Origin: JBKPHS01 sp046729975
GTDB taxonomy: Bacteria; Actinomycetota; Thermoleophilia; Solirubrobacterales; Thermoleophilaceae
Length of the DNA: 10,741 bases
Direction of reading: 5' to 3'
Assembly: GCA_046729975.1 (NCBI GenBank)
Contig: JBKPHS010000201.1
Span: 1 to 10,741 of the forward strand
The notes below the pieces were generated by a model. It had not been told where the DNA came from. It saw only the letters and a list, made by a program, of their open reading frames with translations, and did not search any database. Of the stretch, positions 1 through 6,623 are shown one piece after another (the first letter of the stretch is position 1; each line of letters opens with the position of its first letter). The translations under genes and the position numbers were made by a program.

Positions 1-2621
1 AGCGTCTCGAGGTCGCCTATCGCCTGCGCGTTCTTGAGCGTGTTGAAGCTGTAGCCCGCGTCCGGCACCTCGGCGTCCTCGCTGGCGTCGTGGACGAACT
101 GCAGGAACAGGCCCCTCGCCGGGCCGCCCTTGTGGAGCTGCCCGGTGGAGTGCAGGTAGCGGGGCCCGTAGCCGAAGGTCGTCGCCGAGCGGGTCCGCTC
201 GCGGATCGTGTCACGCAGCTCGGAGGCGGCTGCATCGAGCTCCGGCGACGGCTGGAGGAAGCCCATCAGCGCGACGTACCTCGGGGGCCCGGCCTGCGAG
301 AGGAGCGCCTTCAGGTCCTCGCGCGACGCGTCGTGCGCCGCGGGCAGCTCGCCGTTCTTCAGGTACTCGTCGAGCACGCGCTGCGTGTTGTCCTTCGCCT
401 CCTGCACGTTCGGCTGATCGAAGGGGTTGATGCCGAGCACCCACCCCGCGACCGCCGTCGCGAACTCCGCGTAGAAGAACAGGCGTCCGAGGTCCTCCGC
501 CCCCTCGACCGGAACGGTGATCACCGGCTGCCCCGCCTCGGCAAGCGCGCGCATCGGCGCGTCGAGCTCCTCGCCTCCGCGCAGGTGCACGAACACGCGG
601 TCGTCGCCATAGGCCTCGGGGGCGGCGAGCGGCTCGTCCGCGACCGGGAGGATCCCCTTGCCCTCCTTGCCGGTGCTCTCGGCCACCAGCTGCTCGGCCC
701 ACAGGCCGAAGCTCTCGACCGGCGACGAGACGACGAACGTCAGCTTGTCGCGCCCGCGCAGGGCCAGCTCGCCGATCGCAAGCCCGAGCCAGAGGCCCGA
801 GTTGTCGGTTGGCAGCTCGCAGCTCTGCTCGGCCACCTGCGCGCGGTCGAGCAGCGCCTCCAGGTCCACGCCCATCAGCGCGGCCGGAACGAGCCCGAAG
901 TAGGACAGCGCCGAGTAACGGCCGCCGATGTCGGGATCGTTCAGGAACGTGCGCCGGAACCCGCGTTCCTCGGCAACCTCGACGAGCGAGCTGCCGGGGT
1001 CCGTGATCGCCGCGAAGTTGCGCCCATCCGGCACGCGCGCGAAGAAGTAGCGGAACAGGGACAGCGTCTCGATCGTGCCGCCGGACTTGGTCGAGACGAT
1101 GAACAGCGTCCGCTCGGGGTCGATCCGGCGCTCGAGCGACAGGATCGCGCCGGCGTCCGTCGTGTCGAGCACGTGCAGCCGCAGGCCGCCCTCGGCGGGC
1201 TCCCCGAAGCTGCGCACAATCACCTCGGGGGCGAGGCTCGAGCCGCCCATTCCGAGCAGCACCGCGTCCGTCAGCCCGTCCGCCGCGCAGTCGCGCCGAA
1301 ACTCCTCGAGCTCCGGCACCGCCTCGCGCATCGGATCGGTGATCGTGAGCCAGCCGAGCCGATTGCCGACCTCGGGCACTCCCGGGCCACCCCAGAGCGA
1401 CTCGTCCTTCGCCCAGATGCGCCGGACCACGTGCTCCGCCTCCGCCCGCTTCACTCGCTCGGCCACAGGCGGCTCGAGATCGGCCGGCAGGCTCGCCTCG
1501 ACCCGCACCGGGCGTCCGGTCACGATCGCCTCGCGCCGGCTCTCGATACCGGTCAGGAGCTTTGTCATCGACTCCATGAACAGGTCGACGCCGTCGCGCA
1601 GGAGCTTCGCCGTGACGTCGCGGATGTCGATGCCGGCCTCGGCCAGCGCCTCGAGCTGCGGGCGGTACTCGCCCTCCGCGGTCGGGCCGGAGACCTTGCC
1701 GTGGTCGCCGAAGGCGAGCAGCGTGGGGAGAGGCATCGTGTTCACCGTGTCGGGCCCGATCAGCTCGTCCACGTACTTGGTGTCGGGATAACGCGGGTTC
1801 TTGGTGCCGGTCGACGCCCACAGCGGACGCTGCACCGGCGCGCCGGCGTCGAGTAGCGCGGCGAAACGCTCGCCGCGGAACATCTCCTTGAAGAGCGTGT
1901 ACGCAGCCCTGGCGTTCGCGACCGCCGCCGTGCCTTGGAGGTCCGTCCGTCCGAGCTTCTCGAGGCGCTTGTCTACCTCGGTGTCCACGCGCGAGACGAA
2001 GAAGCTCGCGACCGACTGCATGTCGAGGGACTCGCCGGCCTCGCGCCGGCGCTCGAGCCCTCTTATGTAGGCCTCCGCGGCCTGCTCGTAAGCCTCGACG
2101 GCGAACAGCAGCGTGACGTTGACGTTGATGCCCTCGAACGTGGCCTGCTCGATGGCGGGCATGCCCTCGGCCGTCCCAGGGATCTTGATCATCGCGTTCG
2201 GGCGGTCGATCAGGTCCCAGTACTGCCGGACCTGCTCGAGCGTGCCCTCGGTGTCGTGCGCGAGTCGCGGCGCCACCTCGAGGGACACGAACCCGTCGCC
2301 GCCGCCCGTCTCCTCCCACACCGGGCGCAGCACGTCGGCGGTCATCTGCACGTCGTCTATCGCAAGCCGGCGGTAGATCTGCCGTGCCTCGAGACCCTCC
2401 CGGGCCAGCTCGGCCAGCCCCTCGTCGTAGTCGGGGGAGCCGAGGATCGCCTTCTCGAAGATCGCCGGGTTCGCGGTGACGCCCCGCAGGGAGTCCTCCT
2501 GGACGAGGCGGGCGAGCTCGCCGTCCTCGATCAGGCTGCGCCTGATCTGGTCGAGCCAGACGCTCGTGCCCGCCGCCGTCAGCGCCGCGAGCCTCTCGTT
2601 CACCTGTGCCGCAACGCTCAT
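1..2621 (-). CDS. tal-pgi: Bifunctional transaldolase / glucose-6-phosphate isomerase (3' end cut by window edge)
   Basis: This cytosolic fusion enzyme has an N-terminal transaldolase (exchange of dihydroxyacetone units between sugar phosphates) and a C-terminal phosphoglucose isomerase (G6P to F6P). The transaldolase part covers about residues 1-365. It has GVTANPAIFEKAI near residues 48-60, the Schiff-base lysine K146 in NAMIKIPGT, and WASTGTKNP near 268-276. The isomerase part has the SIS-fold motifs GMGGSSLAPEV and STKSGGTIET, then DIGGRYSALS, WAEQLVAESTGKEGKGI and HSTGQLHKGGP, so both active sites look intact. The ATG at 2621 is preceded by AGGAGA. There are 873 codons inside the window, ending in an AQAIGDLETL-like stretch that normally lies about 20-30 residues before the end of this family, so only the tail is missing. 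The start is 13 nt after the transketolase stop, so it is the third gene of an operon. Oxidative pentose phosphate genes (gnd, zwf, opcA) would be expected beyond the left edge; that is inference. Confidence 0.95.
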   Translation of the reverse strand, partial: MSVAAQVNERLAALTAAGTSVWLDQIRRSLIEDGELARLVQEDSLRGVTANPAIFEKAILGSPDYDEGLAELAREGLEARQIYRRLAIDDVQMTADVLRPVWEETGGGDGFVSLEVAPRLAHDTEGTLEQVRQYWDLIDRPNAMIKIPGTAEGMPAIEQATFEGINVNVTLLFAVEAYEQAAEAYIRGLERRREAGESLDMQSVASFFVSRVDTEVDKRLEKLGRTDLQGTAAVANARAAYTLFKEMFRGERFAALLDAGAPVQRPLWASTGTKNPRYPDTKYVDELIGPDTVNTMPLPTLLAFGDHGKVSGPTAEGEYRPQLEALAEAGIDIRDVTAKLLRDGVDLFMESMTKLLTGIESRREAIVTGRPVRVEASLPADLEPPVAERVKRAEAEHVVRRIWAKDESLWGGPGVPEVGNRLGWLTITDPMREAVPELEEFRRDCAADGLTDAVLLGMGGSSLAPEVIVRSFGEPAEGGLRLHVLDTTDAGAILSLERRIDPERTLFIVSTKSGGTIETLSLFRYFFARVPDGRNFAAITDPGSSLVEVAEERGFRRTFLNDPDIGGRYSALSYFGLVPAALMGVDLEALLDRAQVAEQSCELPTDNSGLWLGLAIGELALRGRDKLTFVVSSPVESFGLWAEQLVAESTGKEGKGILPVADEPLAAPEAYGDDRVFVHLRGGEELDAPMRALAEAGQPVITVPVEGAEDLGRLFFYAEFATAVAGWVLGINPFDQPNVQEAKDNTQRVLDEYLKNGELPAAHDASREDLKALLSQAGPPRYVALMGFLQPSPELDAAASELRDTIRERTRSATTFGYGPRYLHSTGQLHKGGPARGLFLQFVHDASEDAEVPDAGYSFNTLKNAQAIGDLET

Positions 2622-2634
2622 CGTGGCTCTCCTC

Positions 2635-4692
2635 TCAGTCGCTGCGCGCGCCGGACACGGCGCGCTCGAGCACCGCCTTCGCGCGCTCGGCCACCCGCTC
2701 GGGGGTGAAGCCGAAGTGCTCGAACACTGCCTTGTAGGGGCCCGACGCCCCGAAGGTGGTCATGCCCATCACGTCGCCCTCGTCGCCCACCCAACGGTCC
2801 CAGCCGAGGCGGCTCGCCGCCTCCACGGCCAGGCGGGCGGGCTGGTCGGGCGGCAGGACGGAGTCGCGATAGTCGCGGTCCTGCTCGGCGAAACGGTCGA
2901 CGCAAGGCATGCTCACGAGCCGCGCCGCCACACCGTCCGCCTCGAGCAGCTCCTGGGCCCGGGCGCAGAGGTGAACCTCGGACCCCGTGGCCATCAACAC
3001 CACGTCCGGATCGCCGTTGGGCGCGTCGCGCAGGACGTACGCGCCCCGGTCGACCGCGTCGGCGGGGACGTCGCGGGGGTCCCAAACCGGAACTCCCTGG
3101 CGGGTCAGCGCGAGCGCGACCGGCGACTCCGAACGCGAGAGCGCGAACTGCCAGCCGAGCGCCGTCTCGTTCGCCCCGGCCGGGCGGACGACGTAGAGGT
3201 TCGGGATCGCGCGGAGCGCCGCAAGCTGCTCGATCGGCTGGTGCGTGGGCCCGTCCTCGCCGAGCCCGATCGAGTCGTGCGTGAAGACGAAGATCGACGG
3301 GATCCGCACGAGTGCGGCCAGCCGCATGGCGGCCCGCATGTAGTCGGAGAAGATCAGGAAGGTCGAGCCGAAGGCGCGGAAGCCGGAGAGGACGAGTCCG
3401 TTGACGATCGCGCCCATGCCGTGCTCGCGGACGCCGAAGTGGAGGTTGCGACCGGAGTAGCTGCCGCGCTCGACGTCGCCGCCGCCCTCGATCAGGGTCA
3501 GCGTCGAAGGCGCGAGATCGGCCGAGCCGCCCACGAGCTGCGGGACCTTCGAAGCCGCCCACTGGATCACCCGCTCGGAGGCCTTGCGAGTTGCCAGGCT
3601 GCCGCTCCCCGTGATGCCCTCCCCCGCGGGGTCGAAACGCGGGACGTCGGAGTCCCAGCCCTCGGGCAGGCGCCGCTCGACGATCAGCTGGAACTGCTCC
3701 CACAGCTCCGGCTCGTGCTCGCGGTACTCGTCGGCGATCCGCCGCCAGTCGTCCTCGAGCTCCTGCCCGCGCTCGCGACATGCGCGGAAGTGCTCGAGCA
3801 CGTCGTCGGGAACCAGGAACTCGGCGTCCGGGGGCCAGCCGTAGCGCTCCTTGGTGAGCCTGACCTCCTCCTCGCCGAGCGGCGAGCCATGCGCCTCCTT
3901 GGTGTCCTGCGCGTTCGGCGCGCCCTGGGCGATGTGGGTGCGCACGATCACGAGCGACGGCCGGTCGGTCACGTGGACCGCGTTCCAAGCCGCGTCCTCG
4001 AGCCGCTCCAGCCCGATGTCCTCGCCGAGGTTCTGGACATGCCAGCCGTACGCCTGGAAGCGCGTGCCCACGTCCTCGCTGAACGCAAGCTCCGTGTCGC
4101 CCTCGATGGAGATGTGATTGTCGTCGTAGAAGACGACGAGGCTCCCGATGCCAAGGTGGCCGGCGAGTGAGCACGCCTCGGAGGCAACGCCCTCCTCCAT
4201 GTCGCCGTCGCTCGCGATGACGAAGGTGCGGTGGTTGACGAGCTTGTGCTCGCGCCGGTTGAAGCGCGCGGCGAGCATCCGCTCCGCCAGCGCCATCCCG
4301 ACCGCGTTCGAGATCCCCTGCCCGAGAGGACCGGTGGTCGTCTCGATGCCGGCGGCATGGCCGTACTCGGGATGACCTGCCGTCGGGCTCCCGACCTGGC
4401 GGAAGTTCTTCAGGTCGTCGAGCGTCAGCCCGTAGCCGGTGAGGTAGAGCATCGAGTAGAGCAGCATCGAGGCATGCCCGGCCGAGAGGACGAAGCGGTC
4501 GCGGTCGGGCCAGCTCGAGTCGGCAGGGTTGTGCCGCATGACGCGCGTGTAGAGCACGTACGCCAGCGGGGCGAGCGCCATCGGCGTGCCCGGATGCCCG
4601 GAGTTCGCCTTCTGGACCGCGTCCATGGAGAGCGTTCGGATCGTGTTGATGGCGAGCTCTTCGAGTCGTTGGTCCGGGGCGGTCGTCGTCAT
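2635..4692 (-). CDS. tkt: Transketolase
   Basis: This cytosolic, thiamine-diphosphate- and metal-dependent enzyme transfers two-carbon ketol units between sugar phosphates in the non-oxidative pentose phosphate pathway. The protein is 685 aa, a normal full length. In order: SGHPG with H33, AGHASMLLY with H72, GPLGQG at 121-126, the cofactor/metal motif SDGDMEEG at 161-168 with DDN at 190-192, KEAHGSPLG with H268, the catalytic glutamate E423 in VREHGMG, and the substrate motifs FTHDSIGLGEDGPTHQP at 470-486 and LTRQGVP near 529-535. The C-terminal domain (about 560-685) is complete. The ATG at 4692 overlaps the end of the upstream glucokinase gene as ATGA, which suggests translational coupling. 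The next gene, the transaldolase/isomerase fusion, starts 13 nt after its stop. Nothing looks degraded. The product is certain; operon membership is inferred from spacing. Confidence 0.97.
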   Translation of the reverse strand: MTTTAPDQRLEELAINTIRTLSMDAVQKANSGHPGTPMALAPLAYVLYTRVMRHNPADSSWPDRDRFVLSAGHASMLLYSMLYLTGYGLTLDDLKNFRQVGSPTAGHPEYGHAAGIETTTGPLGQGISNAVGMALAERMLAARFNRREHKLVNHRTFVIASDGDMEEGVASEACSLAGHLGIGSLVVFYDDNHISIEGDTELAFSEDVGTRFQAYGWHVQNLGEDIGLERLEDAAWNAVHVTDRPSLVIVRTHIAQGAPNAQDTKEAHGSPLGEEEVRLTKERYGWPPDAEFLVPDDVLEHFRACRERGQELEDDWRRIADEYREHEPELWEQFQLIVERRLPEGWDSDVPRFDPAGEGITGSGSLATRKASERVIQWAASKVPQLVGGSADLAPSTLTLIEGGGDVERGSYSGRNLHFGVREHGMGAIVNGLVLSGFRAFGSTFLIFSDYMRAAMRLAALVRIPSIFVFTHDSIGLGEDGPTHQPIEQLAALRAIPNLYVVRPAGANETALGWQFALSRSESPVALALTRQGVPVWDPRDVPADAVDRGAYVLRDAPNGDPDVVLMATGSEVHLCARAQELLEADGVAARLVSMPCVDRFAEQDRDYRDSVLPPDQPARLAVEAASRLGWDRWVGDEGDVMGMTTFGASGPYKAVFEHFGFTPERVAERAKAVLERAVSGARSD

Positions 4693-5693
4693 CGCGCTCC
4701 CTCGTTCGTGGCCGTGACGGCAGTATCCCCATTAGGCCGTGCATGCTCGTGTGCAGCCAGAAGAGCGGCCCCGATCACGCCCGCATGGGTCCCACCGCGG
4801 GCCAGCGAAACGCTCACGCGCTCCCAGATCACCGGCAGCGCGCGCCGGCCGGCTTCGGCCCTTGCGGTGTCGATGAAAAGCTCCGCGACGCGCGCCAGGC
4901 CTCCGCCGATCACGATGTGCTGCGGCTCGAATGTGTTCGCAAGGCTCGAGAGCCCCACGCCCAGCTTGAGCCCCAGATGCTCGAACAGGCCGAGAGCGTC
5001 CGCGTCGCCCTGCTCAGCGGCCCGTACGACGTCACGGCCGGACACGGCGCCGCTCTCCCGAAGCTGCCGTCCGAGCGCCGATTCCGGCTTCGCGCGCGCC
5101 AGATCGAGCGCGTCTCGCTCGAGCGCCTGGCCCGAGCAGAGCGCCTCGAGGCAGCCGCGGTTCGGGCAGTTCCCGGGGCACTCGGGGCCATCGGAGTCGA
5201 CGACCGTATGCCCGAGCTCAGCTCCGAGACCGGTCGCGCCGCGGAAGATGCGGCCGCCGATCACGATCCCGCCGCCCACGCCGGTGCCGAGGGTGAGCAT
5301 CACAAGCTCGCGCGCCGGGCCGCCCTCGACGTGCTGGGCCTCGCAGAGGGCCGCGCAGTTGCCGTCGTTGTCCACGTAGACCGGCAGGTCGAGACGCCGC
5401 TCGAGCTCCTCGCGGAGGTTGACGCCCGCGAGCGGGATGTTCACGCTCGACAGCACCCGGCCGGTGCTCCACTCGACCTGAGACGGGACGCCCACCCCCA
5501 CGGCCAAGGGGCGGCCGGTCCCCTCCTCGATCTGCTGCACGGCGTGGACGATCTGGTCGATCAGGGCATTGCCGCTGGAGCAGTCGGTCGAAAGCTCCAG
5601 CACCTCGCCCGCGCTCCGGCGCTCGACTGCCGCCACGGCGACCTTCGTGCCGCCCACGTCAACGCCCAGCACGTGCTCTGTCGCGGTGCTCAC
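4689..5693 (-). CDS. glk: ROK-family glucokinase (sugar kinase)
   Basis: This 334-aa ROK-family kinase most likely phosphorylates glucose to glucose-6-phosphate with ATP in the cytosol. Visible motifs are the N-terminal phosphate-binding VDVGGTK (11-17), the catalytic region VDNDGN (107-112, D110 as the expected general base), LGTGVGGG (135-142), GAELGH with H162, and a second nucleotide motif VIGGGLA (261-267). The ROK zinc site is present but written CPGNCPNRGC (172-181), i.e. C-x3-C-x4-C rather than the common C-x-C-x4-C. The start is GTG at 5693, with no strong Shine-Dalgarno; downstream in-frame starts would cut into the DVGGTK motif. As first gene of the operon with tkt and tal-pgi, a role in feeding G6P into both pathways fits. 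ROK kinases also include fructo-, allo- and N-acetylglucosamine kinases and repressors. No N-terminal helix-turn-helix is present, so a kinase rather than a repressor; the exact sugar is inferred. Confidence 0.88.
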   Translation of the reverse strand: MSTATEHVLGVDVGGTKVAVAAVERRSAGEVLELSTDCSSGNALIDQIVHAVQQIEEGTGRPLAVGVGVPSQVEWSTGRVLSSVNIPLAGVNLREELERRLDLPVYVDNDGNCAALCEAQHVEGGPARELVMLTLGTGVGGGIVIGGRIFRGATGLGAELGHTVVDSDGPECPGNCPNRGCLEALCSGQALERDALDLARAKPESALGRQLRESGAVSGRDVVRAAEQGDADALGLFEHLGLKLGVGLSSLANTFEPQHIVIGGGLARVAELFIDTARAEAGRRALPVIWERVSVSLARGGTHAGVIGAALLAAHEHARPNGDTAVTATNEGAR

Positions 5694-5752
5694 TTGTCCG
5701 CTTACGCTACCGCTCCGTGCGCGCGGCCCCGATCTGGTAAGACCTTGAGCCG
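5694..5752. promoter_or_regulatory. Divergent promoter region between the sugar operon and small membrane-protein genes
   Basis: Only 59 bp separate the GTG of the glucokinase gene (minus) and the ATG of a 34-aa gene (plus), so promoters for both directions probably lie here or run into the genes. Possible -10 boxes are TAGCGT on the minus strand (5709 to 5704, 10 nt before the GTG) and TAAGAC on the plus strand (5738-5743, 9 nt before the ATG). Neither has a convincing -35, and neither start has a strong ribosome-binding site. Short or absent leaders are therefore possible. The box assignments are weak. Confidence 0.35.
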
Positions 5753-5857
5753 ATGGACAGGCGCCTCGCCTACAAGAACATCCGCACCGGCCTCATCGCC
5801 GGCGCCGTCTCGTTGATCGTGTTCGGCGCTGCCTTCGTGGCGGGCTACCTCTACTAG
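5753..5857 (+). CDS. Small single-pass membrane protein (34 aa)
   Basis: ATG at 5753 opens a 34-codon frame ending in TAG. It begins MDRRLAYKNIRTGL, is basic at the N-terminus, and continues as one hydrophobic stretch of about 20 residues (13-33) ending GYLY. The positive-inside rule suggests the N-terminus is cytoplasmic. The stop is followed after 6 nt by the start of a 78-aa membrane protein, so the two are probably co-transcribed. Very short single-helix proteins of this style occur with cytochrome c oxidases in several bacteria, and its partner also looks oxidase-related. A role as an accessory helix of the oxidase encoded from 9134 onward is inference only. I do not recognise a named family. 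Support comes from the coherent hydrophobic translation, spacing and strand. Confidence 0.6.
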   Translation: MDRRLAYKNIRTGLIAGAVSLIVFGAAFVAGYLY

Positions 5858-5863
5858 GGCGTC

Positions 5864-6100
5864 ATGGCCGAGGAGAGCCGCCTGCCGAGCGACGACGTGC
5901 CGCCGCCCACCGAGGTGGTGCACCTTCCGCGCCCCAGCTACTTGCCGGTGACCCTGGCCTTCGGCCTGACGCTTGGCGTCGTGGGCGTCGTGATCACCTG
6001 GGTGCTGAGCGCGATTGGCGTGATCATCAGCGTTGTGGCGATCGTGCGCTGGATCCGCGAGACGCGCGAGGGCATCGAGGAGCTCCCGCTCGAGCAGTGA
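5864..6100 (+). CDS. Two-helix membrane protein, possible cytochrome c oxidase small subunit
   Basis: A 78-aa protein. After an acidic, proline-rich cytoplasmic-type N-terminus (about 1-18) comes VHLPRPSYLPVTLAFG, a pattern I associate with small subunits of haem-copper oxidases, where an HLPxPSYxP stretch leads into a helix. Two hydrophobic segments follow (about 27-44 and 47-62), then a charged tail RWIRETREGIEELPLEQ. The ATG lies 6 nt after the stop of the 34-aa gene, with a weak AGGG upstream. The pair is divergent from the sugar operon. An oxidase subunit IV-like role is inferred from the N-terminal motif and from oxidase subunits II and I lying 3 kb downstream on the same strand. It could also be an unrelated small membrane protein. 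Confidence 0.7.
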   Translation: MAEESRLPSDDVPPPTEVVHLPRPSYLPVTLAFGLTLGVVGVVITWVLSAIGVIISVVAIVRWIRETREGIEELPLEQ

Positions 6101-6136
6101 CCGGGTTCGAGCGTCCGATCGACCAGCGTTCGTACG

Positions 6137-6176
6137 TCCGTCGAATAAGACGGATCGACGGGCGTTCGCCCGTCGA
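6137..6176. terminator. Two adjacent hairpins after the small membrane-protein genes
   Basis: Two inverted repeats sit back to back. The first pairs TCCGTC (6137-6142) with GACGGA (6149-6154) around a 6-nt loop. The second pairs TCGACGGGC (6155-6163) with GCCCGTCGA (6168-6176) around GTTC. They start 36 nt after the stop of the 78-aa gene and lie upstream of a stress-type promoter. A terminator for the small-gene operon is the simplest reading, although no T-run follows. A regulatory site for the next gene is the alternative. Confidence 0.5.
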
Positions 6177-6192
6177 GTCAGCCGTCTACCCC

Positions 6193-6217
6193 GGTTTCGC
6201 CTCGCTTGCAGCGGGTA
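6193..6217 (+). promoter_or_regulatory. Candidate SigB/SigF-type stress promoter
   Basis: GGTTT at 6193-6197 and GGGTA at 6213-6217 are separated by 15 nt. This matches the general-stress sigma factor pattern known in Actinobacteria and Bacillus (GTTT, about 14-17 nt, GGGTA). The predicted transcript would start near 6224-6226, giving a leader of about 35 nt that contains the AGAGGAGG ribosome-binding site at 6247-6254, 5 nt before the ATG at 6260. The match and its placement are good; use by a stress sigma factor is inferred. Confidence 0.55.
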
Positions 6218-6259
6218 GGGGTCGCGTGAAGCCACCTGCAGTCGACAGAGGAGGCAGCG

Positions 6260-6604
6260 ATGCCGCCCCGTGGCGTCAAGAAGGGCACGAAGCGTGCCCG
6301 GCAGTACGAGCACATCAAGCAGAGCGAGAAGCGGCAGGGCCGGTCCGAGGGCCGGGCCGAGGAGATCGCGGCGCGCACGGTGAACAAGGAGCGTGCCCGC
6401 TCGGGTGAGTCGCGTACCCGCTCGCGCACTTCCACCCGCGACATCTCTTCCGGGCGCCGCGGCGGCCTTCGCTCGGGCGGGAGAGCGCCGAAGGGCCCGA
6501 CCAGGGAGCAGCTCTACAACGACGCGAAGCGCCTGAAGATCGAGGGCCGCTCGCGCATGAGCAAGAGCCAGCTCCAGCGGGCGGTGGCGGCGAAGAAGCG
6601 GTAG
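6260..6604 (+). CDS. Basic protein with Rho_N/SAP-like C-terminus ('plasmid stabilization protein' type)
   Basis: A 114-aa, strongly basic, low-complexity protein. The N-terminal half has KKGTKRARQYEHIKQS, then GRAEEIAARTVNKERARSGE, followed by an Arg/Ser/Thr-rich linker (about 51-75). Residues about 79-113 form PTREQLYNDAKRLKIEGRSRMSKSQLQRAV, which resembles the short helix-extended-helix of Rho termination factor N-terminal and SAP domains, usually nucleic-acid binding. Homologues are often labelled 'plasmid stabilization protein' or 'Rho termination factor', but nothing here points to a plasmid. A nucleoid or DNA-protective role is inferred from charge and domain. AGAGGAGG lies 5 nt before the ATG, and a stress-type promoter sits upstream, so expression in stress or stationary phase is likely. 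It converges with the next gene, the stops being 6 nt apart. Confidence 0.85.
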   Translation: MPPRGVKKGTKRARQYEHIKQSEKRQGRSEGRAEEIAARTVNKERARSGESRTRSRTSTRDISSGRRGGLRSGGRAPKGPTREQLYNDAKRLKIEGRSRMSKSQLQRAVAAKKR

Positions 6605-6605
6605 C

Positions 6606-6623
6606 GCGCCTCAGCTGAGGCGC
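6606..6623. terminator. 18-bp perfect palindrome at a convergent gene junction
   Basis: GCGCCTCAGCTGAGGCGC is a perfect palindrome centred between 6614 and 6615. It would fold as a 7-bp GC-rich stem with an AGCT loop on either strand. It begins 2 nt after the stop of the 114-aa gene and covers the last codons and stop of the 91-aa gene, so it suits a bidirectional terminator. There is no clear T-run, which is common for terminators in very GC-rich bacteria. Confidence 0.6.

Noticed and set aside
90..1856. Long plus-strand open frame (588 codons) opposite tal-pgi
   Set aside because: Antisense shadow of a clear enzyme gene; arginine/leucine/alanine-rich translation without motifs, caused by high GC at third codon positions. 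The same applies to 211-2319 minus.
2476..4170. Plus-strand frame of 564 codons opposite transketolase, and the 708-codon minus frame at 2618-4744
   Set aside because: Both lie over the intact transketolase and lack any protein-like motif; composition is typical of shadow frames.
4231..5816. Plus-strand frames opposite the ROK kinase (4231-5379 and 4743-5816)
   Set aside because: Antisense to a kinase with complete motifs; low-complexity translation.
6101..6127. tRNA-like T-arm and CCA end (GGGTTCGAGCGTCC followed later by GACCA)
   Set aside because: The stem arms do not pair as a T-arm, and a matching acceptor strand would have to lie inside the 78-aa gene; no anticodon arm was found.
5702..6313. 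Minus-strand 203-codon frame over the small membrane-protein genes
   Set aside because: His/Asp/Arg-rich translation is what antisense of hydrophobic helices gives; it also crosses the hairpins and the stress-type promoter.
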